Source: Candidatus Goldiibacteriota bacterium (GTDB lineage: Bacteria; Oederibacteriota; PGYV01; DSYL01). From it: a DNA stretch of 58,804 nt. The DNA is taken from assembly GCA_018000835.1 (NCBI GenBank), contig JAGNJD010000005.1, positions 1 through 58,804 on the forward strand, written 5' to 3'. Under the pieces are notes generated by a model that saw only the letters and a list, made by a program, of their open reading frames with translations, did no database searches and was not told the DNA's origin. Of this stretch, positions 27,627-35,894 are shown piece by piece (within the stretch, counting starts at the first letter, position 1; each line of letters starts with the position of its first letter). The position numbers were made by a program, and so were the translations under genes.

Positions 27627-28451
27627 TTAAACCATCTTCCTCAAGTTGAAATCAGAAGCAACGCTTTCTATTATGGATAAATCAACCTTGTCCTTTTTTA
27701 AAAGGAATGCTTCAAACAACGCATTGTCACAAATTATATTAATCAATCTTGGCGTTCCTGTCGTATAACTATATATGGCTTCTAATGCCGTGTCTGAAAA
27801 AATCTCATGCTGTGCCCCCGCTACTTTCATTCTATACGTAATATAGTTATACGTTTCTTCCCTGTCAAGTTTCTTAAGACAATGTTTGATTGCTATTCTT
27901 TGTTGAAAAGCAGGGTCTAAACCTATGTGTTCTTCAAGGTCTGGCATACCTATCAATATTAAAGTCAATAATTTTTTTCCAGGCATTTCTATATTTAATA
28001 ATCCACGAAATTCTTCAAAAATTTCCTTTGTTTTTAACATGTTGGCTTCATCAATAACAATCACTGCCTTTTTGCCGGTTTCGTTTATTTCCATAAGTCT
28101 GCCATAAAATTGCGGAAGGAGTTCCTCTTTTTTACCAGCAGGCTTTTCTATACCTATCTGCTGTGCAATTCTTTTTAAAAGCCAGTCGGGGGTAATTTCA
28201 GAATGCACCATAACAAGAAGCGATACGATGTATTGATCCTGTTTTTCCATTTCTTCGAGTGCTCTGCGTGCAAGAAGCGTTTTTCCAGTACCAATGTCTC
28301 CTATTATTATCATCAGTCCTTTCATTGTCTCAGCAGCATGCAAAATCTTTAAAAGTGCTTCTTTATGTGGCGTAGAATCAAAAAAGAACCTGGAGTCAGG
28401 TGCAGTTGAGAAAGGTTGCTCTGTTAATTTAAAAAATTGTTCGTAACTCAA
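27627..28451 (-). CDS. ExeA/GspA-like AAA ATPase
   Basis: An AAA ATPase of 274 residues of the ExeA/GspA/MshM group. It has an opening LTEQPFSTAPDSRFFFDSTPHKEAL, Walker A GDIGTGKT, Walker B VIVIDEAN and an arginine-finger region near LDPAFQQRIAIKHCL. Such ATPases assist type II secretion, pilus or exopolysaccharide assembly. This protein has only the cytosolic ATPase part and lacks the membrane and peptidoglycan-binding extension of full ExeA. An upstream TTG (28463) is in frame. The TTG at 28451 is chosen because GGAGG lies 5 bases before it and the protein then starts MSYEQFF. It follows the TPR gene by 28 bases. Confidence 0.82.
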   Translation of the reverse strand: MSYEQFFKLTEQPFSTAPDSRFFFDSTPHKEALLKILHAAETMKGLMIIIGDIGTGKTLLARRALEEMEKQDQYIVSLLVMVHSEITPDWLLKRIAQQIGIEKPAGKKEELLPQFYGRLMEINETGKKAVIVIDEANMLKTKEIFEEFRGLLNIEMPGKKLLTLILIGMPDLEEHIGLDPAFQQRIAIKHCLKKLDREETYNYITYRMKVAGAQHEIFSDTALEAIYSYTTGTPRLINIICDNALFEAFLLKKDKVDLSIIESVASDFNLRKMV

Positions 28452-28479
28452 TGTTGCCTCCAAAATTATTATGAAAATA

Positions 28480-30840
28480 TCATATGTAAGTTACTTTACT
28501 TTGGGCGCCTTTTTTAAACTCCTCATCCTGGACATTTACCCCTTTTTGTTCCGTTTCAGTAATCATTTTCATCAATTCGTCAAGTTTCATCTTTGCTTCT
28601 ACGTTTGACGGATCATGAGCAATAATCTTTTTTAATATTTTTTCTGCTTCCGTATATATTCCCTGTTTAATGAATATCTCGGCAGTGGTCACAGTTACAA
28701 AATCATCGCTGAGTCCGATATCCACACTTTCATCCTCAATTTTTATTTCAATCTGTTTTTTTCTTTCTTCCTCTACCTTTTTCTTTGCTTCTTCTTCTTT
28801 TTTCCTTTCTTCCTCTACCTTTTTCTTTGCTTCTTCTTCTTTTTTCCTTTCTTCCTCTACCTTTTTCTTTGCTTCTTCTTCTTTTTTCCTTTCTTCCTCT
28901 GCCTTTTTCTTTGCTTCTTCTTCTTTTTTTCTTTCTTCCTCTGCCTTTTTCTTTGCTTCTTCTTCTTTTTTTCTTTCTTCCTCTGCCTTTTTCTTTGCTT
29001 CTTCTTCTTTTTTCCTTTCTTCCTCTGCCTTTTTCTTTGCCGTATCTTCAACATGCATGTCAGATACTGATACGCCTGCATATTTAGTATATAAATCATT
29101 AAGTTTTCTCTTTAACTGCTGATTATCGGGGTCCATGGCAAGCGCTCTCTGATACATTTCAATTGCTTCATCAAAGGAGCCTGTTTTTACGTAATTATCT
29201 CCCATGGCAATCAAAGCAGGAACGTCATCATTAATTGCCGGCTGTGGAGAAACAAACATTTTATTCCGCGGCGTCTCTTTTTCCACAATTTTTTCTTCCT
29301 GTTTATCAAAAATCATGGTTTTTTCAACGTCCGGCAATTTATCAACAACCGGTTTCTCGCTTACTTTCTTTTCATCTTTTGATTTTAAAGAAGATAAATC
29401 AACGGCTTTAACCGAATCCATCTGGTCAAAATAAGAATGAAATATTTTTGTTTTTTCCTGGGATTCCTGTTTTTTAGGATGTTCAGACACCGGCTGTTCT
29501 TGTATTTTAACAGCAGATTGCTGGTCTGCCTGTGGAATTTTTGTATCTTCTGCCAGTTTTTTTGCACGTTGTATTATTGATGGATGTCCGGGGTCTACGT
29601 CAGCAGCCATTTTGTAAAATTCATTTTCTTTGTCGGGCATTTTTTCTTCTCTGTAAATGTCAGAAATTTTTAAATACGTATCTGCAGCTTCTCTTTTTTT
29701 ATTTATTTTGGCAAAAGTATCTCCAAGTTTTGTAAGTATTTCAACGTTTTTAGATTCCAGGGAAGATGCCTTTTCCAATATTTCAATCGCTTTTTCGTAT
29801 AATTGCTTACTAAGACAAATATTAACGGCTATAAGATATCTTGCTATTGCTTCCTTGTTATTACCCTTTTTAATATATAAATCCGCGATATTTTCATACG
29901 CCTCTACGTTTTCCTGATCTATTTTTATTACCTTATCAAGAGTTGACATGGCATCTTCTATTTGTCCAAGTTCAGTATAAATAACCGATAAAATATTTAA
30001 AGCACCGATATGATTTGACTTGAATTTTAAAAGCATTTCAATCTCTTTTTTTGCTTCGGCTATCTCTTTTCTTGCATAAAGAGCCGCACCTTTAAAAAAA
30101 TGTGCTTCTATTGATTTAAGTTCCGTTGCCTTTTGGGCATAAAATTCCGTTTTTTCTATGTTTTTTTGTTTCCAGTAATATTCTGCCAGAAACAGATATT
30201 CACGTTTCCCGTCGGATTCGTTTCCGTCACGCTCATAAATTTCGGCAATTTTTTCTCTTGCAGAAATGTCATCCGGCGTTATTTCAAGTATTTTCTGATA
30301 AATGGGCAATGCCTTTTTATATAAACGATTATTAAAATAAATATCAACGATTTTCTTATAGTATTCCAGGGCTTTTTCTTTTTCCCCCTTTTCAGAATAT
30401 AATTCCCCGAGTTTCTGGTATGTTTCAAAATTTGCAGGACTTAATTTAAGAATTTCCTTATAAGTTTCAATTGCTTTGTCTATTTCACCATCTTCTATGA
30501 ATTTTTCAGCAATTGTATGCTTTTTTATGAGTATTTGCTTTTGTTTCTCCCCTTCTGGTAACTTTTCTGTGTTTAATCTGGCTATTTTTTTGTAAACAAG
30601 GGAAGCTTTATCAGCAAGGCCCTGTTTTATATAAGATTCTGCCGTAAGCATATATTCCTGAAAAGCCAATGCATCATCCCCTTTTTTTGCATAGGCATCA
30701 CCGAGCATATTATGTATATTATAATCCGTCGGATCAAGTGTTATTAATTTTTTATATTCAAGAATGGCTTTATCCCATTTGCCTTCCTGGGCATAAATTG
30801 TTGCCATTTTTGTAATGTCTCTCTTATTTTCAGCTGACAT
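28480..30840 (-). CDS. cytosolic TPR protein with Lys/Glu coiled-coil repeat
   Basis: A protein of 786 residues without a signal peptide. Residues 1-430 hold about eleven TPRs, followed by a low-complexity linker and another TPR pair (540-590). Next comes a perfect 14-residue charged repeat, seven copies of the AKKK(A/V)EEERKKEEE type, predicted to be a long single helix or coiled coil. The C-terminus has further TPRs (EIFIKQGIYTEAEKIL). It is the first gene of a three-gene unit with the ExeA-like ATPase and the patatin. It is probably a scaffold, and the ATPase may dock on it; this is inference. Confidence 0.75.
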   Translation of the reverse strand: MSAENKRDITKMATIYAQEGKWDKAILEYKKLITLDPTDYNIHNMLGDAYAKKGDDALAFQEYMLTAESYIKQGLADKASLVYKKIARLNTEKLPEGEKQKQILIKKHTIAEKFIEDGEIDKAIETYKEILKLSPANFETYQKLGELYSEKGEKEKALEYYKKIVDIYFNNRLYKKALPIYQKILEITPDDISAREKIAEIYERDGNESDGKREYLFLAEYYWKQKNIEKTEFYAQKATELKSIEAHFFKGAALYARKEIAEAKKEIEMLLKFKSNHIGALNILSVIYTELGQIEDAMSTLDKVIKIDQENVEAYENIADLYIKKGNNKEAIARYLIAVNICLSKQLYEKAIEILEKASSLESKNVEILTKLGDTFAKINKKREAADTYLKISDIYREEKMPDKENEFYKMAADVDPGHPSIIQRAKKLAEDTKIPQADQQSAVKIQEQPVSEHPKKQESQEKTKIFHSYFDQMDSVKAVDLSSLKSKDEKKVSEKPVVDKLPDVEKTMIFDKQEEKIVEKETPRNKMFVSPQPAINDDVPALIAMGDNYVKTGSFDEAIEMYQRALAMDPDNQQLKRKLNDLYTKYAGVSVSDMHVEDTAKKKAEEERKKEEEAKKKAEEERKKEEEAKKKAEEERKKEEEAKKKAEEERKKEEEAKKKVEEERKKEEEAKKKVEEERKKEEEAKKKVEEERKKQIEIKIEDESVDIGLSDDFVTVTTAEIFIKQGIYTEAEKILKKIIAHDPSNVEAKMKLDELMKMITETEQKGVNVQDEEFKKGAQSKVTYI
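28747..29040 (-). repeat. 7 x 42-bp tandem repeat inside the TPR gene
   Basis: Seven consecutive 42-bp units encode AKKK(A/V)EEERKKEEE. The first four carry Ala and the last three Val at the variable position, and the seventh degenerates at its end. The block-wise Ala/Val split indicates expansion by unit duplication. Confidence 0.9.
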
Positions 30841-31140
30841 CCTGTTTCACATCCTTAAAAATGTTATTTTCCTTATTATAATATACCAATAAAAATTTGT
30901 CAAACGTATCAAATAATCTCACAAACGCGTTAAAATCGTTATAAAAGATGAAAATACTCCGGATTTCTATCTCATCTATCTGGCGAGGCGATTGAAGGAT
31001 TTATTTTGAAGGCCTGAAACGGGCTGATTACACAAAGCGGTTCCGTATCGTCAGCCCATTTTAATTCCGTAAAGACCAATCCAGTAACCGCCGGTTTAAT
31101 ATAAATACATTATGAACGCCCGACGTAAATGTTATATATA
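30841..31140. other. intergenic region upstream of the TPR gene
   Basis: No credible gene. It holds AT-rich DNA next to the TPR gene and a moderately GC stretch (30990-31090) without an open frame of gene-like composition. The structured repeat copy A follows it. Confidence 0.5.
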
Positions 31141-31390
31141 GTGGAACCCCCTCGGGTAAAGCCCGAGGCTCCCACAAAAAATTCAATCAATTTGTCCCGT
31201 AGAAATTCTCTTTACGAGACTTCGTTGATTGACCAGGGGACGAGGAATACCAGTGATATTCCGCAGCGACCCTGGAACCCTGCTGTCAAAGTAGATAAAA
31301 CATTTTAATGTGTGCATTCATAAAATATCTCTCTGAGATATTTTATTCCCTAAACTAAAGTTTGGGGTTTTCTGAATGCTGTTCCAATAA
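31141..31390 (+). ncRNA. structured non-coding repeat, copy A (longest)
   Basis: This 250-base element shows, in order: a hairpin at 31141-31175 (CTCGGG/CCCGAG with GTGG/CCAC base); a long arm closed by CAATCAA/TTGATTG with an inner GTC-CGTA/TACG-GAC stem (31184-31231); a CCAGGG/CCCTGG stem (31233-31275) enclosing GGAATA/TATTCC; and a conserved unpaired block (31274-31301). A closing helix GCATTCA/TGAATGC (31314-31320 with 31373-31379) then contains a perfect 11-bp hairpin (31321-31345) and a CCC-AAAC/GTTT-GGG hairpin (31348-31367). The strand is arbitrary, and it may be a DNA element rather than an RNA gene. It has no ORF and shares the structure with copies B and C. Confidence 0.65.
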
Positions 31391-31414
31391 TTACTCAACA
31401 ATAACGTTAAATTC

Positions 31415-32470
31415 TTATCTGTTAAACCATATCATAAAATTTTTAAAAAAACCGATTATCCCCTGTTTCCATGCAACCCTGTGTGTTACGCCGGATGCAT
31501 TTTTTATTTCATTCTTATGTTGTATGTACCATTCATAGGAATGCACAAGTGCTTCTGTTTCCGTATATTTCGGATTCCAGCCAAGTTTTTTTTCCGCTTT
31601 TTCAATTGATACAAAAGAATCTTTATGTGCCGTCCCGTATACCCACTTATAAAGAGGCGATATTCCAAGTTTCCAGAATATGTCAAGAAAAAATATCATA
31701 ATAGGCGCCGGAGTTGTCAATACTTTTGATTTTGAACCAACCCGCCTGAAAAATTCGGTCAGATATTCTTTTATTGGTGGCGTATTTTTTGCCCCAACGT
31801 TAAAAGTATCGTTTACGATATCATCTGGTTTTGTAAGCATTAAATAAATGGCGTCAACAAGATCTTCCACTTCCAGTAACTGATATCGGTTTTTCCCGTT
31901 TCCAATAACCGGTATAAAGGCTCCTGATTCAACCCAGTCATACAAAATCTGAAAAACTCCGAGACGATACGTTCCTATGAACGTTTTTGGCCTGACAATT
32001 GGGATAACCATGCCTTTTTGTCTGTATTCTTCGCATATCTTTTCTGCAATAATTTTCGTTTCTCCATAAGGTCCTACTCCTATCAAAGGATCGTTTTCGT
32101 AAAGCGGATGTTTTTCAGGAACGCCATATACTGCCGTAGAACTTATCTGGACAACCCTTTTTATGCCATTTGCTTTTGCTGCTTCCAGAACGTTTCGCAT
32201 ACCATCAACGTTTGTAGAATGAATGTCTTTGGGTTTCCATAGTGGAAGTGCTGCTGCTGCATTTACTACCAGGTCATATCCGTTAAATGCTTCTTTTAAT
32301 CCGTCATAATCCCGGATGTCAAGTTTTTTATAAATAACGTTTTCAGGATATTCATTTTTATTAAACTCGTCAATGTCTATGACGAATATTTTTTCATATT
32401 TATCCTTTAACCTGTTACAAATGTGTATTCCAAGAAATCCGCAACCGCCGGTTACGACAAGATTTGACAT
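31415..32470 (-). CDS. NAD-dependent epimerase/dehydratase (extended SDR)
   Basis: A protein of 351 residues with an N-terminal Rossmann motif VTGGCGFLGIH, Asp after beta-2 for NAD preference (VIDIDEF), the catalytic Ser-Thr pair region QISSTAVYG and YGETK (Tyr-x-x-x-Lys). It belongs to the nucleotide-sugar epimerase/3-beta-hydroxysteroid dehydrogenase-like extended SDRs. The exact substrate is not clear. The ATG at 32470 with AGGAGG upstream is preferred over the frame start at 32491. It stands between copy A and the lipoprotein gene, with its own promoter at 32537-32565. Confidence 0.83.
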   Translation of the reverse strand: MSNLVVTGGCGFLGIHICNRLKDKYEKIFVIDIDEFNKNEYPENVIYKKLDIRDYDGLKEAFNGYDLVVNAAAALPLWKPKDIHSTNVDGMRNVLEAAKANGIKRVVQISSTAVYGVPEKHPLYENDPLIGVGPYGETKIIAEKICEEYRQKGMVIPIVRPKTFIGTYRLGVFQILYDWVESGAFIPVIGNGKNRYQLLEVEDLVDAIYLMLTKPDDIVNDTFNVGAKNTPPIKEYLTEFFRRVGSKSKVLTTPAPIMIFFLDIFWKLGISPLYKWVYGTAHKDSFVSIEKAEKKLGWNPKYTETEALVHSYEWYIQHKNEIKNASGVTHRVAWKQGIIGFFKNFMIWFNR

Positions 32471-32536
32471 ACAATAATACCTCCTGAACAAAAAATTAAA
32501 TGTGAATTTCGCCTGTTTTTTTCAGACACATTTCAA

Positions 32537-32565
32537 ATTATAATATTTATAATTCAATAATGCAA
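32537..32565 (-). promoter_or_regulatory. promoter of the epimerase gene
   Basis: On the minus strand: TTGCAT (32560-32565), 17-base spacer, perfect TATAAT (32537-32542). Start near 32530 gives a leader of about 60 bases. The remainder of the 356-base gap (to 32826) contains no gene apart from the terminator of the neighbouring lipoprotein gene. Confidence 0.7.
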
Positions 32566-32746
32566 ACAAAAAAAAACGATGTAATTGGTAGTAAGTTTAT
32601 CGTAAAAGATATGAATAAATTATTTTATGTTACATAAAAATTTTTACTGTATCTTTACGATAATTTAAATCGCTGACGATAGTAAACTTTTCCCATAAAA
32701 GTCAAAAAAAGATAACGATATAAAGCAATCCATATAAAATCACAAT

Positions 32747-32778
32747 AAAAAAACAGGGGCAATTATAAATTGCCCCTG
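32747..32778 (-). terminator. rho-independent terminator after the lipoprotein gene
   Basis: An 11-bp perfect stem (CAGGGGCAATT, 32754-32764 with 32768-32778), 3-base loop, and seven Ts on the minus strand. It is placed about 50 bases after the stop codon of the five-repeat lipoprotein. Confidence 0.88.
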
Positions 32779-32826
32779 CCATTTTTTTATTTATTTTAAA
32801 CTAAATACTAAACTTTACCGGCTTAT

Positions 32827-34758
32827 TTACCACGGGCATAACATCCAGTCGTTTGTTATTATATCTATATTCGTATAGTTATTATTTGGCGTCATATAAA
32901 CAGGATTCGGAAAATTATAGAATCCCATAAAATCCCCGCAATCTGGTCCTGCATCCAGGCCATTGCCAGTGTAATCAACAAACGTATAAATGTAATAATT
33001 ACCGGGCAAGGGCAAAAACATTGAATAATCAAAATACGTATTTGAACCACTAATTGTTCCAAAAGTTCCAGTTAAAAAATTATTTCCACCACCATCAAGG
33101 TCCGTATCAATTACAATTGCCCATTGCTTACCAGGACAACTGTATGGCATATAAACCCTACCAGAAACGTTGTTCGTCGCAACAACCATAGTAATGTTTG
33201 CAGTCAGATTACCACCATTCGTTACGTTGGCATTTGGAGATGATGGGAATGCCGGAAACGTCGTTCCATAAATACCTACTGCATCACCTGCAGCCGGCGG
33301 GTTGTCACTTATTTGCGTTGCACCATATATGTAATAAGAACCAACCGGAATGTTATTTAAGACAAACTGCTGGCTTGAGCCACTGACTGTTGTATACACA
33401 AATGCAACCTGATTGTTGTCATTAGGGTCTAAGTCCATGTCAACCCATACTGCAATTGTTTTTCCTGTCTGTCCGGATGGAATAGTGAAATTAACGGTTA
33501 TGTTTCCTGTTTGACCACCCGGAGTTGGCGTTGGTATTGGTGTCGGTGTTGATGGTAGATTATCACCAGGAAACGTGTCACAATAAATGTTAAATCCATT
33601 ACCCGGCAGATTTGCATTTGGAGTTAATGGGAAAGGACACAGCCAGTTTACTATTGGCGTTGGAACTCCATATATACCAGCATAATCTCCTTCATTTATT
33701 GGTCCATTTCCGGAATTATCCCAGCCGGAACCATCGATATCCATCATAAAAGTTATGTAATGCTTTCCTGGTATAAAATCAAACACGCTATAATTTACTA
33801 CACTGCCCGATGCTTTCGCAGTCTTTGTCATCAGCATGACACCACTCATATCTCCACCTAATGGCACGGTTGATAAAAATATCGTATATTCTTTATTACT
33901 CACGGATGCGGGTAAATATGCATTTCCTGTTACGTTTGGCACTACGTTCTCAAGCGCCAAATTTAACGTTATGTCATTATTTATCGTTACGTTTGGACTC
34001 GCAGGCCAGTTTACTCCACTGCCACCATATATTTTCAGATAATCGCCTTCTGCCGGGAAAGCATATTTATTCCCATCTGCATCAATAAATCCAAATACGT
34101 AATACGTTCCTGCATCTGCCGGGTCCATTGTAAAACTTACCTGAAAATTTTCGCCGGAAGGACATGCAATGCCTGTCCATGCAGGCGGCTCACTTTTAAA
34201 TATTTCATAACCATAGTTGTGAATAATACCAAACATTCCACCTTTGCCGGTAACATCTCCCGGCACGGTTACGTTTAAAGTTACTGTTATAGGCAATTGG
34301 GTTAATGTAATGTCAACCGAACTATTTGGCGTTGTTATAGCGCTGCCATAGGCACCAAAATAATCACCGCCGTCAGGTCCTCCTAATCCGGAACCATTAT
34401 TGTCTACATAAGCATATACGTAATACGTTCCGTCCGGGACCTGAATGCTATAATTTATAGTCGACGCGTCTTGGCAAACGCCGTTCATTGAATATTTATA
34501 TCCATTTTCCGTATTGCTATCATCATCTACTATTACAATAAACTGCTTTCCGGCAGCAGAAGCGGGCAGATAAAGATTCCCTGAAATATTTGGGTCTGGT
34601 GCAGGAGTTGAAGTTTCAACATAAGTTGCAGTTACAGTTGCAGTTAATGTTGCAGTTGGCGCCACAGGTGACGAAGGAGATTCTTTTTTTGAACAGCCAA
34701 AAATAATAAAAACAACAATTGAAATTACAGATGTAAAAAAAAACATAATTCTTTTCAT
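32827..34758 (-). CDS. lipoprotein with five tandem beta-sandwich-like repeats
   Basis: A protein of 643 residues. The signal peptide ends in a lipobox (IIFGC, Cys22), followed by a Thr/Pro-rich stalk and five repeats of roughly 110 residues. Each repeat opens with a (N/P)-(I/V)-(S/T)-(G/V) strand and a lipid-like YLPAS or TVPG motif. It ends with a YY(V/I)(Y/F) strand, then an Asp/Gly loop (such as VDNNGSGLGGPDGGDYFGAYG-like sequence) that could bind calcium, and a final hydrophobic strand. A second Thr/Pro stalk splits repeats 3 and 4. I do not recognise a named domain. It is probably a surface-exposed, lipid-anchored adhesion or carbohydrate-contact protein. AAGGAGGG precedes the ATG. Confidence 0.8.
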   Translation of the reverse strand: MKRIMFFFTSVISIVVFIIFGCSKKESPSSPVAPTATLTATVTATYVETSTPAPDPNISGNLYLPASAAGKQFIVIVDDDSNTENGYKYSMNGVCQDASTINYSIQVPDGTYYVYAYVDNNGSGLGGPDGGDYFGAYGSAITTPNSSVDITLTQLPITVTLNVTVPGDVTGKGGMFGIIHNYGYEIFKSEPPAWTGIACPSGENFQVSFTMDPADAGTYYVFGFIDADGNKYAFPAEGDYLKIYGGSGVNWPASPNVTINNDITLNLALENVVPNVTGNAYLPASVSNKEYTIFLSTVPLGGDMSGVMLMTKTAKASGSVVNYSVFDFIPGKHYITFMMDIDGSGWDNSGNGPINEGDYAGIYGVPTPIVNWLCPFPLTPNANLPGNGFNIYCDTFPGDNLPSTPTPIPTPTPGGQTGNITVNFTIPSGQTGKTIAVWVDMDLDPNDNNQVAFVYTTVSGSSQQFVLNNIPVGSYYIYGATQISDNPPAAGDAVGIYGTTFPAFPSSPNANVTNGGNLTANITMVVATNNVSGRVYMPYSCPGKQWAIVIDTDLDGGGNNFLTGTFGTISGSNTYFDYSMFLPLPGNYYIYTFVDYTGNGLDAGPDCGDFMGFYNFPNPVYMTPNNNYTNIDIITNDWMLCPW

Positions 34759-34794
34759 AATTCCCTCCTTTATAATTTAGTAGTTAATAGTTAA

Positions 34795-34823
34795 TATATA
34801 CACTACTTTTCTGAAAAAATCAA
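34795..34823 (-). promoter_or_regulatory. promoter of the lipoprotein gene
   Basis: On the minus strand: TTGATT (34818-34823), 17-base spacer, TATATA (34795-34800). Start near 34788. The structured repeat copy B begins 11 bases upstream of the -35 box. Confidence 0.6.
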
Positions 34824-34834
34824 GGAAAATTTTA

Positions 34835-35036
34835 GTGGGACTCCCTCGGGCTAAAGCCCGAGGTTCCCACAAAAAATTCAATCAATTTAGTTGATTGAAC
34901 AGGGGACGCGGAATACCAGTGATATTCCGCACCGACCCTGGAACCCTCTTGGCAAAGTAGATAAAACTTTGATTTATATCCGCATTCATTCAACATCAAA
35001 CTAAAGTTTGTTGTTTCCTGAATGCTATTCCAATAA
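34835..35036 (+). ncRNA. structured non-coding repeat, copy B (shortened)
   Basis: This 202-base copy has the opening hairpin (34835-34870, CCTCGGGC/GCCCGAGG with TAAA loop). The CAATCAA/TTGATTG arm survives only as its base with a 5-base loop, its inner stem being absent. Next come the CAGGG/CCCTG stem enclosing an 8-bp GCGGAATA/TATTCCGC hairpin (34908-34930), the conserved unpaired block (34940-34967) and the closing helix GCATTCA/TGAATGC (34982-34988 with 35019-35025) around CAAAC-TAAA-GTTTG. The 11-bp hairpin of copy A is missing. It lies in the divergent region between the lipoprotein and fthC. No gene is visible in 35037-35277. Confidence 0.65.
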
Positions 35037-35277
35037 ATTGTTTGCATGCTTCTATCAGGTTTTAGTATACCTGCTTTGCGTGACTTGCGTAAGCACCCTT
35101 TGTTTGCCATTATTTCCGTGTCTCACGGTAATGCTTGTCCTTCTTCTGCTTCCTGTAACTTATTGCAATGAATTCCTCAAAAAATGCAATCAATCTTTCC
35201 ATTCTTATTTATGAAATTTGATTTTTTTACCAGGCAGGAGTTGGAATTTACTGATTATAAAACATGTCAATTTATCG

Positions 35278-35306
35278 TTGCATTTAAAATACCGGTGTAT
35301 TATATT
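35278..35306 (+). promoter_or_regulatory. promoter of fthC-nudix, predicted leaderless
   Basis: TTGCAT (35278-35283), 17-base spacer, TATATT (35301-35306). The expected transcription start, 6-7 bases downstream, coincides with the ATG at 35313, and no ribosome site precedes that ATG. Confidence 0.6.
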
Positions 35307-35312
35307 TGTATT

Positions 35313-35894
35313 ATGACAAAAACTGAAATAAGAAAAAAAATATTACAGATACGCAATAATATTTCAGATGAATTTTGCAATGTAAAATCCGGTAAAATAT
35401 CCGGCAATTTCAAAAAATACGTTTTTCCTTCGCTTCCCAAAGGTAAAATAATAATATACAATTCCTTTAAAAATGAAGTTAAAACAAATAAAATCATAAA
35501 TTTTTTGATTAATAAAAGATATGAAATATATAATCCGTGCATAATAAACGGCAGAATAATTCCGTGCAGATTATATTCACAAAAACAATTGTCTCCGGGA
35601 CTGTATGGCATCATGGAGCCAATAAAAAAACACAGAATAAAATCAATGCAAAATCTTAATGCAATAATAATACCGGGAATCGCTTTTGACAAAGCAGGAA
35701 ACCGTATCGGATTTGGGAAAGGTTATTTTGACGAGTTCCTCGGCAAATTAAACAAAAATATTTTAAAAATAGGACTTGCTTTTTCCTTTCAAATACTAAA
35801 TAAAATACCGGCAACGAAAAACGACGTAAAAATGGACGTCATAATTACCGATGAGGAGATAATTTATGCCAACAAAAAGAAAAAACATATATGA
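35313..35894 (+). CDS. fthC: 5-formyltetrahydrofolate cyclo-ligase
   Basis: A protein of 193 residues that converts 5-formyl-THF plus ATP to 5,10-methenyl-THF, keeping folate one-carbon units in use. Family marks are the N-terminal TEIRKKILQIRNNIS helix, the phosphate-contact region IIYNSFKNEVKT, and the strongly conserved IIPGIAFDKAGNRIGFGKGYFDEFL. The frame is open back to 35184, but the first 43 codons do not resemble the family and the ATG at 35313 gives normal length. No ribosome site is visible, and the promoter position suggests a leaderless mRNA. It overlaps the nudix gene by 29 bases. Confidence 0.9.
   Translation: MTKTEIRKKILQIRNNISDEFCNVKSGKISGNFKKYVFPSLPKGKIIIYNSFKNEVKTNKIINFLINKRYEIYNPCIINGRIIPCRLYSQKQLSPGLYGIMEPIKKHRIKSMQNLNAIIIPGIAFDKAGNRIGFGKGYFDEFLGKLNKNILKIGLAFSFQILNKIPATKNDVKMDVIITDEEIIYANKKKKHI

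Noticed and set aside
28747..29040. CRISPR-like regular repeat
   Set aside because: Units are directly contiguous with no spacers and encode a continuous Lys/Glu helix in frame.
34832..35110. 92-codon minus-strand frame through structured repeat copy B
   Set aside because: It runs through hairpins and a palindrome, is not open in copies A or C, and resembles no protein. It is an accident of the repeat.
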